A stretch of 64,000 nt of DNA from Streptomyces canus (GCF_030816965.1 NZ_JAUSYQ010000002.1:2823001-2887000); one strand, 5' to 3'. Shown: positions 1 through 8,694, counted from the stretch's first letter. Notes: generated from the sequence alone by a model not told the origin. Translations and numbers: made by a program.

Positions 1-1328
1 CGGCTGTCTGGATCGCGCTGGACGACGCGGTGCGGCACAGGGCCCGGTCCTCGGCCGACGGCACCTGGCTGCCGGCCTGGCAGCGGACCGAACAGGGGCT
101 GACGCTGACCGACGGCCAACTCGCGCTCGGCCTGTGCCAACGGGACGGGAGGATCCGCGAGTGGGCGCTGGGGGAGGTCGCGGAGCGGCCGGGGTTGTTG
201 CCGTTGGTCGTGATCCGGTGCGCGGACTGGGCCGAACCGGTGCGGGACCGGGCCCGGACGCGGTGGGCCGAGGCGGTCACCGTGGAGACCGCGGTCGCGC
301 TGGCCCCGCTCGCCCTGCGGATCGGCATCCGGTACCGGGGTGACTTCGCCCTCGGCCTGATCGACAAGGTACTGCGCTCGGCGGACCGCGAAGCGCTGCT
401 TCCGCTTCTCACCCATACCGACCGCGCCGTGCGCCGCTTCGCTCACCGGCTCGCCGTCGAGGAGGGCTTCCTCTCCCCCGCCGAGCTGGCCCGCGGCGCC
501 GCCCGGGACGAGGACACGGTCGTCCAGGGACTCTGCGCGGAGGCCGCCCTGGCCGCCGTGGCGGAGGGCGACGCGGACGACGACGTACTCGAACCGCTGC
601 TCGCCGCCCGCAATCCGCGGGCGCGGTCGGCCGGGGTGACCGCCTTGCGGCGGGCCGGGCGCGGGGAGCGGGCGTTCGGGTTTCTCGGCGACCGGGCCGC
701 GGTGGTGCGGGCCTGTGCGCGGTATGTCGTACGGCAGTCCGGGGGTGACCCGGTGCAGTGGTACCGGCGGCGGTGTGCCGAGGCCGGTGATGCCGCGCTG
801 TCGGCGGGGGTGGTGAGCGGGCTCGCGGAGTGCGGGGACCGGCGTGATGCCGAGGTGCTGTGGGCGTTGACCTCGTATCCGGATCCGGTGGTCAGGGCGC
901 GCGCCGTGGGCGGGCTGCGGGCGCTGGACGTGCTGGACGTACCCCGGCTGCGGGCGCTGCTCGACGATCCCGCGCCCGGTGTGGTGCGGGAGGCGACCCT
1001 GGCGCTGGTGCCGTCCGCGCGGATGCTGGACGACGGGTGGCTGCTGGAGCGGCTGGCGGTGGAGCGGGCCCGGGAGACGCGGGTCTCCGCGTTCCGGCTG
1101 CTCAACGCGCACGGCGGGCTCGTACGGCTGCGGGCCGCCGTCGCGCTGGTCGACGATCCGGACGACAAGTTGCGGCACTGGGCCCGGCAGTCGGTGCAGC
1201 GCTGGCATCCGACGGCGGACGTGCCGCGCGGGGCGGTCGAGGTGGGTGAGCTGTTGGGACGGGCACGGCATCTGTTCAGTGACCACGTGCTGAAGCGGCG
1301 CCTGTGGGAGGCCGGGCTGAAGGCCTGA
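1..1328 (+). CDS. HEAT-repeat protein, 5' truncated by the window
   Basis: About 440 residues are visible. The reading frame is open to the first base of the window, so the GTG at position 30 is probably internal and the true start lies to the left. The protein is a run of helical repeats of roughly 30 residues rich in Ala, Leu and Arg, with recurring motifs such as DPVVRARAVGGLRAL and DPAPGVVREATLAL. This is the pattern of HEAT or PBS-lyase-like repeats, which form an alpha solenoid used for protein binding. No signal peptide, membrane segment or catalytic motif is visible. It ends shortly before htpX. The binding partner cannot be inferred. The repeat call is good; the specific role is unknown. 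Confidence 0.7.
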   Translation, partial: AVWIALDDAVRHRARSSADGTWLPAWQRTEQGLTLTDGQLALGLCQRDGRIREWALGEVAERPGLLPLVVIRCADWAEPVRDRARTRWAEAVTVETAVALAPLALRIGIRYRGDFALGLIDKVLRSADREALLPLLTHTDRAVRRFAHRLAVEEGFLSPAELARGAARDEDTVVQGLCAEAALAAVAEGDADDDVLEPLLAARNPRARSAGVTALRRAGRGERAFGFLGDRAAVVRACARYVVRQSGGDPVQWYRRRCAEAGDAALSAGVVSGLAECGDRRDAEVLWALTSYPDPVVRARAVGGLRALDVLDVPRLRALLDDPAPGVVREATLALVPSARMLDDGWLLERLAVERARETRVSAFRLLNAHGGLVRLRAAVALVDDPDDKLRHWARQSVQRWHPTADVPRGAVEVGELLGRARHLFSDHVLKRRLWEAGLKA

Positions 1329-1425
1329 GCCTTTGCCGGCCCCAGGGCTGATCGCGACCTCTTCATGGGCGGGGCCAGGTGCACACTGGACGGTGGGACG
1401 AGTGCCTGACTGCGGGGTGGTGCAG

Positions 1426-2349
1426 ATGCGGAGTCGTTTCCGGAACGACCGGCGGCTGACCGTGCGGATGACGGTCACCATGTTCCTGCTCGGTCTGCTG
1501 TACGTGGCCTTCTTCGCCGCGTTGATCGTGTTGCTGAAGTCCTGGCTGCTGGTCGTGGCGCTGGTCGCCGTGATGTTCGTGGCGCAGTTCTGGTTCTCCG
1601 ACAGGATCGCGATGTTCGCGATGCGCGGGAAGGTCGTGGGACGCGAGGAGTATCCCGAGCTGCATGCGGTGGTCGACCGGCTGTGTGCCATCGCGGACAT
1701 GCCCAAGCCCGTGATCGCGGTGTCCACGATGGACATGCCCAACGCGTTCGCCACCGGCCGGAACCCGGACAACGCCGTGGTGTGTGTGACCACAGGGCTG
1801 CTGCGGCGGCTGGATCCCGCCGAGCTGGAGGGTGTGCTCGCGCACGAGCTGTCGCACGTGGCGCACAAGGACGTCGCCGTGATCACCATCGCCTCGTTCC
1901 TGGGCGTGATCGCCGGGCTGATCGTGCGGTTCGCCTTCTACAGCCAGCTGTTCGGCGGGCGGAAGGACCAGAACACCGCCGTGATCTTCGCCGCCGTGAT
2001 GGGTGTCTCGGCGGCCGTGTACGCCCTCAGCTTCCTGCTGATCAGGGCGCTGTCCCGGTACCGGGAGCTGGCGGCGGACCGGGCCGCGGCCCACCTCACC
2101 GGCCGGCCCTCGGCACTCGCCTCCGCGCTCACCAAGGTCTCCGGCGAGATCGCCCGCATCCCCACCAAGGACCTGCGCACCGCCCAGGCCTTCAACGCCT
2201 TCTACTTCACCCCCGCCACCGGCAAGGAACCCGGCATCGAGCGGATCTTCTCGACCCACCCGTCCCTGGAACAGCGGCTGGAGCAACTGGGGCGGATCTC
2301 GGTGGAGCTGGGTGAGGCGGCGACGCCCGGGAAAGGTGAGGCGGGCTGA
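1426..2349 (+). CDS. htpX: HtpX-family membrane zinc metalloprotease (M48)
   Basis: A predicted 307-residue integral membrane protease. Hydrophobic segments near residues 14-65 anchor the N-terminus. The zinc-binding motif HELSH (H140, E141, H144) lies in a segment typical of M48 peptidases, followed by further hydrophobic helices and a downstream YRELAADRAA stretch that supplies the third zinc ligand Glu. In bacteria HtpX degrades misfolded membrane proteins under envelope stress. I chose the ATG at 1426 because MRSRFRNDRR is the typical start of Streptomyces homologues. In-frame GTG codons at 1402, 1417 and 1420 are alternatives. The next gene, PspAB, starts 2 bases after the stop, so the two are almost certainly co-transcribed. 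The family call is secure; the start is moderately sure. Confidence 0.9.
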   Translation: MRSRFRNDRRLTVRMTVTMFLLGLLYVAFFAALIVLLKSWLLVVALVAVMFVAQFWFSDRIAMFAMRGKVVGREEYPELHAVVDRLCAIADMPKPVIAVSTMDMPNAFATGRNPDNAVVCVTTGLLRRLDPAELEGVLAHELSHVAHKDVAVITIASFLGVIAGLIVRFAFYSQLFGGRKDQNTAVIFAAVMGVSAAVYALSFLLIRALSRYRELAADRAAAHLTGRPSALASALTKVSGEIARIPTKDLRTAQAFNAFYFTPATGKEPGIERIFSTHPSLEQRLEQLGRISVELGEAATPGKGEAG

Positions 2350-2351
2350 GG

Positions 2352-2936
2352 ATGGGGCTGCTGGACATCCTGCTCGGGCGCACGAAGCCCGTCGCGCCCG
2401 ATCTCGACCAGCTCTTCGCGCTGCCGTCGGCGGCCGTCACGCTGGAGGCGGCCGTCTCCTTCACGCCGACCGGACGCGGGGCGGTGTGCTTCGCCACGGT
2501 CGAGGGGGCGGCCTTCGAGCAGACGCACCGGGAGGTCCAGGCCCTGCTGGACGCGGACGCCGACCGGGAGGGCCCGCCGGTGGAACTGCGGCGGGACGAC
2601 TTCGGATACTCCTGGCTGGTCTCCGAGCGCACCCCGGACCAGCTGCCGCAGCTGGTCAACGACCTGCACGCGGTGAACAGTTCGATGGAGGTCAACGGCT
2701 TCGGGCCGCAACTGCTGTGCTCGCTCGCCGGGTTCCAGGACGCCGAGGGCCGCTCCCTCGCGCTGGTGTACCTCTACAAGCGCGGCAGCTTCTACCCCTT
2801 CGCGCCGCTCCCCGGCGAGGGTCAGCGGCGCGACAACCCGCTGGAGCTGCGGGTGAAGGCCGCGCTCACGAACGATCTGCGGATCGAGCAGGACCTGAAC
2901 CGCTGGTTCCCGCTGTGGGGCGCCCCCGGCCTCTGA
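2352..2936 (+). CDS. PspA-associated protein PspAB
   Basis: A 194-residue soluble protein starting MGLLDILLG and beginning 2 bases after the htpX stop. It has no signal peptide or membrane span. The sequence, including the FGYSWLV stretch and the FYPFAP motif near residue 150, matches the actinobacterial family called PspAB, found next to PspA or HtpX and named for the phage-shock envelope-stress response. Its biochemical activity is not established. The tight spacing with htpX supports a joint role in membrane stress. No PspA gene is visible in this window. Confidence 0.8.
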   Translation: MGLLDILLGRTKPVAPDLDQLFALPSAAVTLEAAVSFTPTGRGAVCFATVEGAAFEQTHREVQALLDADADREGPPVELRRDDFGYSWLVSERTPDQLPQLVNDLHAVNSSMEVNGFGPQLLCSLAGFQDAEGRSLALVYLYKRGSFYPFAPLPGEGQRRDNPLELRVKAALTNDLRIEQDLNRWFPLWGAPGL

Positions 2937-2939
2937 GCC

Positions 2940-3227
2940 CTAGCTCTTTCTCTCGCGCGCCTGCCGACGGGACTCCAGGGGGTGCTCGCGGCGGTAACGG
3001 CGGTCCCACCTGGCCTGCTTGTCACGGCGGTCGCGGTACGCCCGGTAGCTGCCGGGCACGGTCCCCGAAGCGCCGCCGGACGAACCGCCCGGCGAGGACG
3101 CCGAGGTACCGCCCCGGCCGTACTGCATGTACACGAAGAGCAGGGCGACGGCGACGAGCCACCAGGTGTGGTTCCCGAAGCCCAGGATGACCAGGACCAC
3201 GGTCCCGGAAATGACGATGGTGCCCAT
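2940..3227 (-). CDS. small single-span membrane protein
   Basis: A 95-residue protein. The start at 3227 is supported by a GGAGG 7 bases upstream on the minus strand. Residues 3-36 form a hydrophobic stretch (VVLVILGF then WWLVAVALLFVYM), probably one or two short spans. A Gly/Ser-rich linker follows, then a very basic, Arg-rich tail ending QARERKS. The shape resembles small actinobacterial membrane proteins of unknown function whose charged tail faces the cytoplasm. It is convergent with PspAB, with only 3 bases between the stop codons. No function can be assigned. Confidence 0.65.
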   Translation of the reverse strand: MGTIVISGTVVLVILGFGNHTWWLVAVALLFVYMQYGRGGTSASSPGGSSGGASGTVPGSYRAYRDRRDKQARWDRRYRREHPLESRRQARERKS

Positions 3228-3368
3228 GACGGGCCTCCGTGTGCGTGGGTGTGGTGTAGAAGAGGAGCCCCCGAGGTGCGGAGTGATGCCTGCCCTGCGC
3301 GAAGCTCTTTCTTCCACGGCCCGCGCCCCTTCGGGCGCGTTGTCAGTGCCCTGGGTCAGGATGGCTGT

Positions 3369-4568
3369 ATGGGCTTGGATGATGAAGTACGGCACATCGG
3401 GGTGGACGAGCGGCGGGCTCGGCTGGCGTTGCGGCAGCAGCTTGCCGGGGCGGCTCGTGTGGGAAGTCCCGAGGAGGTGGCCGGTGCTCTGGTCGCGCTG
3501 CACGGGTCCGACCCCGCGACCGTGTATCTGGCGGTCGGCGCGCGGCTCGTGGATCCCTCGGGGACCGTCGCCGAGACCGAGCGGGCGTTGTACGAGGACC
3601 GGTCGTTGGTGCGGATGCACGGGATGCGGCACACCGTGTTCGCGTTCCCGACCGAGCTCACCGCGGTCGTGCACGCCTCGACCGGCCTCACGGTCGCCGC
3701 GCGGGAACGGGCCAAGCTCCTCAAGGACATGGCGAAGGCCGGTGCCCCGGACGCGACCTGGCTGAAGGAGGTCGAGGAGGCGGCGCTGGCCGCGCTCGCC
3801 CGGCGCGGCCAGGCGACGGCGGCGGAGCTCGCCGAGGACGAGCCGCGGCTGCGGGAGCAGTTCGTGTACGCGGCCGGGAAGAGCTACGAGGGCGTCCACT
3901 CCGTCTCGAGCCGCCTGCTGAGGGTGCTCGGCGTGGAGGGCAAGGTGGTCCGCGGCCGGCCGCTCGGCTCCTGGATCTCCACGCAGTTCCGCTGGGCGGT
4001 GGCACCCCCGCATCCCGAACTCGACGTGGCCGAGGCCCAGGCCGAGTTGCTACGGCGCTGGCTCACCGTGTGCGGCCCCGCCACCGAGGCCGACCTGAAG
4101 TGGTGGACGGGCTGGAGGGTGACCGACGTCCGCCGCGCGCTCACGACGATCCGCGCGGTCCGGGTGTCCGTCGACGAAGGCCCGGCCTACGTCGTCGACG
4201 GCGACGCCGACCCGATCGTGGAACCCGTGGAGCCCTGGGCGGCCTTGCTTCCCGGCCTCGATCCGACGGCGATGGGCTGGCAGCAACGGGACTGGTACCT
4301 GGCGCCGTCGCTGCGCCCCGCCCTGTTCGACCGCAGCGGCAACGTGGGACCGACGGTGTGGTGGAACGGGCGGGTGGTGGGAGGTTGGGGTCAGCGGCCC
4401 GACGGGGAGATCGTCTGGCGGTTGCTGGACACGGAGGGTGTGGGGAACGAGGCCGAGGCAGCCATCGCGGTGGAGGCGGAGCGACTGCGGGGGTGGGTGG
4501 GGGCGACACGCGTGACACCGCGTTTCCGGGTGCCGTTGGAGAAGGAGTTGGCCGGGGCCACCGGCTGA
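3369..4568 (+). CDS. winged-helix DNA-binding domain protein (HTH_42/AlkX-like family)
   Basis: A 399-residue protein that looks like the winged-helix family including the DNA glycosylases AlkX (YcaQ) and AlkZ, which unhook interstrand crosslinks. Supporting features are the N-terminal segment (ALVALHGSDPATVYLAV near residues 40-55), the central FAFPTELTAVVHAST region and the C-terminal WWNGRVVGGWGQRPDGEIVWRLL strand pattern. The catalytic Q-x-Q or Q-x-D motif of the characterised glycosylases is not obvious: the equivalent place reads LHGSDPAT. Glycosylase activity should therefore not be assumed. The ATG at 3369 starts MGLDDEVRH. The gene stands alone with a terminator hairpin just downstream. 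Confidence 0.7.
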   Translation: MGLDDEVRHIGVDERRARLALRQQLAGAARVGSPEEVAGALVALHGSDPATVYLAVGARLVDPSGTVAETERALYEDRSLVRMHGMRHTVFAFPTELTAVVHASTGLTVAARERAKLLKDMAKAGAPDATWLKEVEEAALAALARRGQATAAELAEDEPRLREQFVYAAGKSYEGVHSVSSRLLRVLGVEGKVVRGRPLGSWISTQFRWAVAPPHPELDVAEAQAELLRRWLTVCGPATEADLKWWTGWRVTDVRRALTTIRAVRVSVDEGPAYVVDGDADPIVEPVEPWAALLPGLDPTAMGWQQRDWYLAPSLRPALFDRSGNVGPTVWWNGRVVGGWGQRPDGEIVWRLLDTEGVGNEAEAAIAVEAERLRGWVGATRVTPRFRVPLEKELAGATG

Positions 4569-4575
4569 CCGGAAC

Positions 4576-4609
4576 GCCGGGCGCCCAGGAGAGCAGGAGG
4601 GCGCCCGGC
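4576..4609. terminator. bidirectional terminator hairpin
   Basis: A perfect 11-bp inverted repeat (GCCGGGCGCCC at 4576-4586 with its complement at 4599-4609) with a 12-base loop. It lies between the stops of two convergent genes ending at 4568 and 4618, and probably terminates both. Confidence 0.7.
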
Positions 4610-4617
4610 ACCACGGC

Positions 4618-4932
4618 CTATCGTGAGTAGCGCATCAGCGCCCGCACCATGTGGCACGTCGTGTCCGACGGTGGATGGACGCCGATCATCTCCGCCGTGT
4701 CCCGGATCGTCTCGTTGCGGGCCTGGTTCGGCACGTGGACGCCGGAATCGAGCAGGGCGATCGCAAGCCGCATCGCCTTGAGGCGGCGGTTGTGGGTGAC
4801 ATACCACTCGCGGGGACGGCCCGGCGGCAACGGGCGCTTCTCCACGGGGGTGTACGGCAGGTCGAGCAGCACGGGGTGCTTCGCGGTGGACTGGGTCGGG
4901 AACGGCTTCTGCTTCAGTGCGGCAGCGGGCAC
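4618..4932 (-). CDS. conserved-looking hypothetical protein
   Basis: A 104-residue basic, soluble protein with no recognised domain. The N-terminus is Pro-rich (LPYTPVEKRPLPPGRPREWYVTHNRR). The rest is helical and ends HMVRALMRYSR. The start decision is instructive: an ATG at 4938 sits directly on the AGGAGG ribosome site with no spacing, while the GTG at 4932 is 6 bases after it, so GTG is the better start. It is divergent from the ArsC-like gene. GC-rich third codon positions in this frame support real coding. I do not recognise the family. Confidence 0.6.
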   Translation of the reverse strand: MPAAALKQKPFPTQSTAKHPVLLDLPYTPVEKRPLPPGRPREWYVTHNRRLKAMRLAIALLDSGVHVPNQARNETIRDTAEMIGVHPPSDTTCHMVRALMRYSR

Positions 4933-5096
4933 AGGCATCCTCCTGTCGCGGTAAGGGCGGCCACCGGGGACCCGGCGACGCCCTCGAACACTGGTTTCAT
5001 TCTACCGTCCGCCACTGACAAAAGCCCCTGGCCACAAGGCCTTTCGGGGGTGCTGTGACGCAGGTGGAAGACGGGTTTTCGCGTACCGTGGACCCC

Positions 5097-5459
5097 ATGG
5101 AGATCTGGATCAATCCGGCCTGTTCGAAGTGCCGCAGCGCGATGAGCCTGCTCGACGCGGAGGGTGCCGAGTACACCGTCCGCCGCTATCTGGAGGACGT
5201 CCCGAGCGAGGACGAGATCCGCGAGGTGCTCGACCGGCTCGGGCTCGAACCGTGGGACATCACCCGCACCCAGGAGGCCGCCGCCAAGGAGCTCGGCCTC
5301 AAGGAGTGGGCCCGGGACGACAGTTCGCGCGACCGCTGGATCACCGCGCTCGCCGAACACCCGAAGCTGATCCAGCGGCCCATCATCACGGCGGACGACG
5401 GCTCGGCGGTGGTCGGGCGCACCGAGGACGCCGTACGGGATGCCCTGGCCAGGAAATAG
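5097..5459 (+). CDS. ArsC/Spx-type thioredoxin-fold protein
   Basis: A 120-residue protein starting MEIWINPACSKC. The CSKC motif at residues 9-12 sits at the position of the active cysteine in ArsC-like arsenate reductases. The RRYLEDVPSEDEIREVLDRLG segment and the later LIQRPIIT...VVGRTED pattern are typical of the ArsC/YffB family. ArsC proper reduces arsenate with a glutathione or mycothiol partner. Many family members are not arsenate reductases, and no other ars gene is nearby, so the substrate is open. A longer reading frame exists upstream (from 5055), but the ATG at 5097 matches the family start. Confidence 0.8.
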   Translation: MEIWINPACSKCRSAMSLLDAEGAEYTVRRYLEDVPSEDEIREVLDRLGLEPWDITRTQEAAAKELGLKEWARDDSSRDRWITALAEHPKLIQRPIITADDGSAVVGRTEDAVRDALARK

Positions 5460-5566
5460 CGGAGTGTGACGCAGGTTACGTCCGATGACTCCTGCAACCA
5501 CTGAGTAACCTCGTTCGGTATCTCGTACATAGCGGCGTACGCTCCCCTAGCTCTCAGGAGGCGCGG

Positions 5567-6217
5567 ATGTCGCGCAGGAGAACACTCGGTACGAAGAAGA
5601 AGGTCGCGCTGCTGGTGAGCGCGGCGGCGGTGGCGGGTGGTGGGGCCTTTGTGATGGCCAGCACCTCGAACGCCGCGCAGAGTCCGCAGACGGCGGCGGA
5701 ATCGACGGTCTGCCAGGGGCTCGCCACCGCGCTCGGCAACAACCAGCGGTTCATCGAGGGGCAACGCACCGCTCCCGACGCACAGTCGGCGGCCCGGATC
5801 GCCAACCGGGAAGCGGTGATCGCGCAGATCAAGGTGCAGCAGGAGGCGTCCGGTTGCGCGGTCGGGGAGTCGGCTCAGGGCTCCCAGGCCGCCGCGGGGC
5901 AGCCCTCACAAGCCGCGTCCGCGTCCGCGCCCGCTTCTCAGGCTCCCCCCGCCGGGAACGCCACCTCCGGACAGCAGGTGTGCAACGGCTCGACCGTCAC
6001 GCTCTCCGGTGAGGCCGGCGCGCCCGCCGCGTCCAGCAACCAGTTCCCGGCCGGCACGAAGCTGAAGGTCACCAACCTGGACAACAACAAGTCCACGACG
6101 GTGGAGGTCACTTCGGTCTCCGGCAGCTGTGCCCTGCTCAACAACGCGGCCTTCGAACAGGTGCGGGAGCCGGGCAAGTTCCTCATCCGCCGGGCCCTGA
6201 TCGAGAAGGTGGGGTGA
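5567..6217 (+). CDS. secreted RlpA-like (double-psi beta-barrel) protein
   Basis: A 216-residue exported protein. The N-terminus has basic residues (MSRRRTLGTKKK), a hydrophobic core and an AA-type cleavage region near residue 40. A helical Ala/Gln region follows, then a low-complexity Gln/Ala/Ser/Pro linker (about residues 105-135), then a C-terminal domain. In that domain FPAGTKLKVTNLDNNKSTTV resembles the core of RlpA-type double-psi beta-barrels, which bind or cleave peptidoglycan. The catalytic Asp and His of true RlpA transglycosylases are not evident. AGGAGG lies 6 bases before the ATG. It ends 2 bases before a convergent hydrolase gene. Secretion is well supported; the domain call is moderate. 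Confidence 0.65.
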   Translation: MSRRRTLGTKKKVALLVSAAAVAGGGAFVMASTSNAAQSPQTAAESTVCQGLATALGNNQRFIEGQRTAPDAQSAARIANREAVIAQIKVQQEASGCAVGESAQGSQAAAGQPSQAASASAPASQAPPAGNATSGQQVCNGSTVTLSGEAGAPAASSNQFPAGTKLKVTNLDNNKSTTVEVTSVSGSCALLNNAAFEQVREPGKFLIRRALIEKVG

Positions 6218-6219
6218 GG

Positions 6220-7086
6220 TCATTCCGGACGTTCAGCCAGGAACTCACTGAGGCGGCGGGCCAGTTCGGGAGGTGCGTACTGCGGCAGCGCGTGGTGGGA
6301 GACGCCGGGGACGACGTCGATCTCCGCCCGCGGCAGCAGTTCGCCGGCCTGGGCCGACACTTGGTAGGGGTCATGGGTCCTGCTGTTCGCGGCCACGAGC
6401 AGCAGGACCGGCGTGTTCAGGACGCGCAGTGCGTCCGGGGCGGGGCGGGGACCGGTGACCGGTCCGGCGGCGGGGAAACCGGCGGCCGCCTCCTGGAGGC
6501 GGAGCCAGTCGGGGTCCAGGCCGGCCGCGCCCCCGGTCTCCCAGTCCAGGAAGGCGCGGACCCGGGCCGGCGTGGGGCGCAGCAGCATCGGCAGGGCGCG
6601 CAGCAGATACGCCGCCTTGAACCCGGCGAAGCACTGGGTCGGGTCCAGGAGGAACAGGCGGCGCATCCGGTCGGGGGCGTGCACGGCGTAGTGCAGGGCG
6701 ATCCAGGCACCGTAGGAGTGCCCGCCGAAGTCGGCCTCCGTGATGCCGAGTCCGTCGAGGAGGGCGTCCAGCCAGGCGGCCAGGTCGGCGACCGTACGGG
6801 GGTGACGGTCGGCGGCCGGTTCGCTGCGGCCCGGGGCTCCGACCAGGTCGACGGCGAGGACCCGGTGGGTGCGGGCGAGGTGGGCGGCCTGGGCGTACCA
6901 GGAGGTGGAGGTCGCTCCCCCGCCGCCCGGCAGCAGGACGAGCGGGGGCGCGTCGGCCGGGCCGCATGCGTTGACGTGGGTGGTGCCGAACGGGGTGGAC
7001 ACCCGTAGCGCCTCCCGGTCGGTGGGCCACTTTGCCAGCACCTTGTCGTAGGCGGCCTCGAACGCGTCGCCGTCATACCTGCCCAT
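6220..7086 (-). CDS. alpha/beta hydrolase
   Basis: A 288-residue cytoplasmic enzyme of the alpha/beta-hydrolase fold. Visible are the oxyanion-region LLPGGGGAT near residue 50, the nucleophile elbow G-H-S-Y-G (GGHSYGAWIAL, Ser near residue 121), a late acid-region strand and the catalytic His in VSHHALPQ near residue 264. The substrate cannot be inferred. The ATG at 7086 follows a GGGAGG ribosome site. It is divergent from a MarR regulator, with a 13-bp inverted repeat between them, so MarR probably controls this gene. Confidence 0.85.
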   Translation of the reverse strand: MGRYDGDAFEAAYDKVLAKWPTDREALRVSTPFGTTHVNACGPADAPPLVLLPGGGGATSTSWYAQAAHLARTHRVLAVDLVGAPGRSEPAADRHPRTVADLAAWLDALLDGLGITEADFGGHSYGAWIALHYAVHAPDRMRRLFLLDPTQCFAGFKAAYLLRALPMLLRPTPARVRAFLDWETGGAAGLDPDWLRLQEAAAGFPAAGPVTGPRPAPDALRVLNTPVLLLVAANSRTHDPYQVSAQAGELLPRAEIDVVPGVSHHALPQYAPPELARRLSEFLAERPE

Positions 7087-7099
7087 CGATCCCTCCCGT

Positions 7100-7138
7100 A
7101 TTATCTCGCTCAGCAAGATACTCAATGAGCGAGATAAT
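7100..7138. promoter_or_regulatory. MarR-type operator between divergent genes
   Basis: A perfect 13-bp inverted repeat (ATTATCTCGCTCA at 7100-7112, its complement at 7126-7138) separated by 13 bases. The left arm plus spacer also forms a second near-palindrome, TATCTCGC-TCA-GCAAGATA at 7102-7120. It sits between the starts of the hydrolase (7086) and the MarR gene (7153), so one bound dimer pair could block both promoters. That it is bound by this MarR protein is inference from position. Confidence 0.7.
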
Positions 7139-7152
7139 ACTGGAGGGTACGT

Positions 7153-7602
7153 ATGCCGTCCCCGGGACCGGAGATGGAGATCGTCCATCTCCTGCGCGCA
7201 GTGACCGTCGAACTCGGCCTGCACAGTGCACGGTTCGCCCAGCGCAACGCCATGCATCCGACGGACGTCCGTGCCCTGATCGCCCTGATGGACGCCTCCC
7301 GCGCGGACGAGGAGATGACGGCGGGGCGGCTCGGCGCGGAGCTCGGGCTCAACTCTGCGGGGACGACCTCGCTGCTCGACCGGCTGGAGCGGGCCGGTCA
7401 TGTGCGGCGGGTACGGGGGCGGGAGGACCGGCGCAAGGTGGTCGTCGAGGTGGACGAAGGCGCGGTGGAGCTGGGGCAGGCCTTCTTCGGACCGCTGATC
7501 GGACGGGCGGTCGAGCTGCTCCAGGGGTACGACGAGGGGGAACGGTCGGCGATCCGGGGGTTCTTGGCGGGGGTGCGGGACGCGGCGGCCGAGGATGCCT
7601 GA
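7153..7602 (+). CDS. MarR-family transcriptional regulator
   Basis: A 149-residue winged-helix regulator. The recognition region reads TAGRLGAELGLNSAGTTSLLDRLERAGHVRR (about residues 56-86), followed by the wing GREDRRKVVVEV, which is diagnostic of MarR. An N-terminal and a C-terminal helix would form the dimer interface. MarR proteins usually repress a divergent gene until a small phenolic or similar ligand binds, or until a cysteine is oxidised; I see no conserved cysteine pair here. The ATG at 7153 follows GGAGGG. The divergent hydrolase and the shared operator make autoregulation plus control of the hydrolase likely. Confidence 0.9.
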   Translation: MPSPGPEMEIVHLLRAVTVELGLHSARFAQRNAMHPTDVRALIALMDASRADEEMTAGRLGAELGLNSAGTTSLLDRLERAGHVRRVRGREDRRKVVVEVDEGAVELGQAFFGPLIGRAVELLQGYDEGERSAIRGFLAGVRDAAAEDA

Positions 7603-7626
7603 CCTCGCCCAGACCGACCGCTCCAC

Positions 7627-8634
7627 TCAGTAGCGTTCGCCGGCCGCGAGTGCCTTCGCCTCCGTCTCCTCGTCGATACCCAGTACCGGCCGGTCGGGGC
7701 GCTGCGGCGCCACCCCGCCGATCTCCCGCAGCCAGCGCCATGTGTCGGACACCGTCTCGGTGACCGGACGGCAGCGCAGGCCCGCCGCGGCGGCCCGGGA
7801 GGTGTCCCCGCAGTGGAGGGTGGTGTGCAGGTCGGTGTCCGGCGGGACCCACACCGGCAGGCCGGTCCAGGGTTCGATGCCCGCGTCGAGGACGATGTCC
7901 GGGTCGGTCCAGCGCAGTTCGGCGTCCGACCCGGTCACGGCCACGCAGGCGTCGAGGAGTTCGGCCATGGTGGTGTGGCCGCGCGGGCTGACCAGGTTGT
8001 ACGGGCCGTTCAGCTCCGCCTCTGCGGCGCTCAGCGTCCACAGGGCCAGGTCGCGGACGTCGACGTACTGGAGAGGGAGGTCCCGTGGCCCCGGTGCGAG
8101 GACCCGCCCGCCGCGGGCGATACGGCCCAGCCACCACGGGAGCCGGCCGATGTTCTCGTACGGGCCGAGGATCAGCCCGGCCCGTACGAGCAGGGAGCGG
8201 TCCGCGCCGAAGGCGTCGACAGCGGCGAGTTCACCGCCCCGTTTGTCCCGGGCGTAGTCGGTCTGCTCCGCGTCGGCCGCGGCGCCCTCGACCAGGGGCG
8301 CGTCCTCGGTGTGTCCGGCCGGCTGCGGCCAGGCGTACACCGAGCGACTCGACACGTACGCATACCGGTCGGCGCGGCCCCGCAGCAGCCGCGCCGCGTC
8401 CCGGACCGCGCGGGGCGCGGCCGACCAGGTGTCGACGACCAGGTCCCAAGGGCCTCCTTCGGCCAGGGCAGTGAGACCGCCGGGCGCGGTGCGGTCGCCG
8501 TGCAGCGACCGCACCCCGGCCACGGGCGCGTGCCGTCCCCGGTGGAAGACGGTCACGTCCCAGCCGCGTTCCAGGGCCGCCTCGGCGACGGCCCGGCCGA
8601 CGAACTCCGTACCACCCAGCAGAAGAAGTCTCAT
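7627..8634 (-). CDS. NAD-dependent epimerase/dehydratase family protein
   Basis: A 335-residue extended short-chain dehydrogenase. The Rossmann glycine motif is at the very N-terminus (LLLGGTEFVGRAVAEAAL, residues 4-20). The YARDK segment near residue 144 supplies the Tyr-x-x-x-Lys catalytic pair, and YVSSRSVY carries the preceding Ser. Such enzymes reduce, epimerise or dehydrate nucleotide sugars or related carbonyls. This branch (GGTEFVG start) is common in Streptomyces as a reductase of unknown substrate. It is convergent with the MarR gene and not in an obvious pathway cluster. Confidence 0.85.
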   Translation of the reverse strand: MRLLLLGGTEFVGRAVAEAALERGWDVTVFHRGRHAPVAGVRSLHGDRTAPGGLTALAEGGPWDLVVDTWSAAPRAVRDAARLLRGRADRYAYVSSRSVYAWPQPAGHTEDAPLVEGAAADAEQTDYARDKRGGELAAVDAFGADRSLLVRAGLILGPYENIGRLPWWLGRIARGGRVLAPGPRDLPLQYVDVRDLALWTLSAAEAELNGPYNLVSPRGHTTMAELLDACVAVTGSDAELRWTDPDIVLDAGIEPWTGLPVWVPPDTDLHTTLHCGDTSRAAAAGLRCRPVTETVSDTWRWLREIGGVAPQRPDRPVLGIDEETEAKALAAGERY

Positions 8635-8694
8635 GCCGGTGACTGTGCCCGCCGGAGCGCCGCGAGGGAACCCGGATCTGCCCTGGGCAGACGA

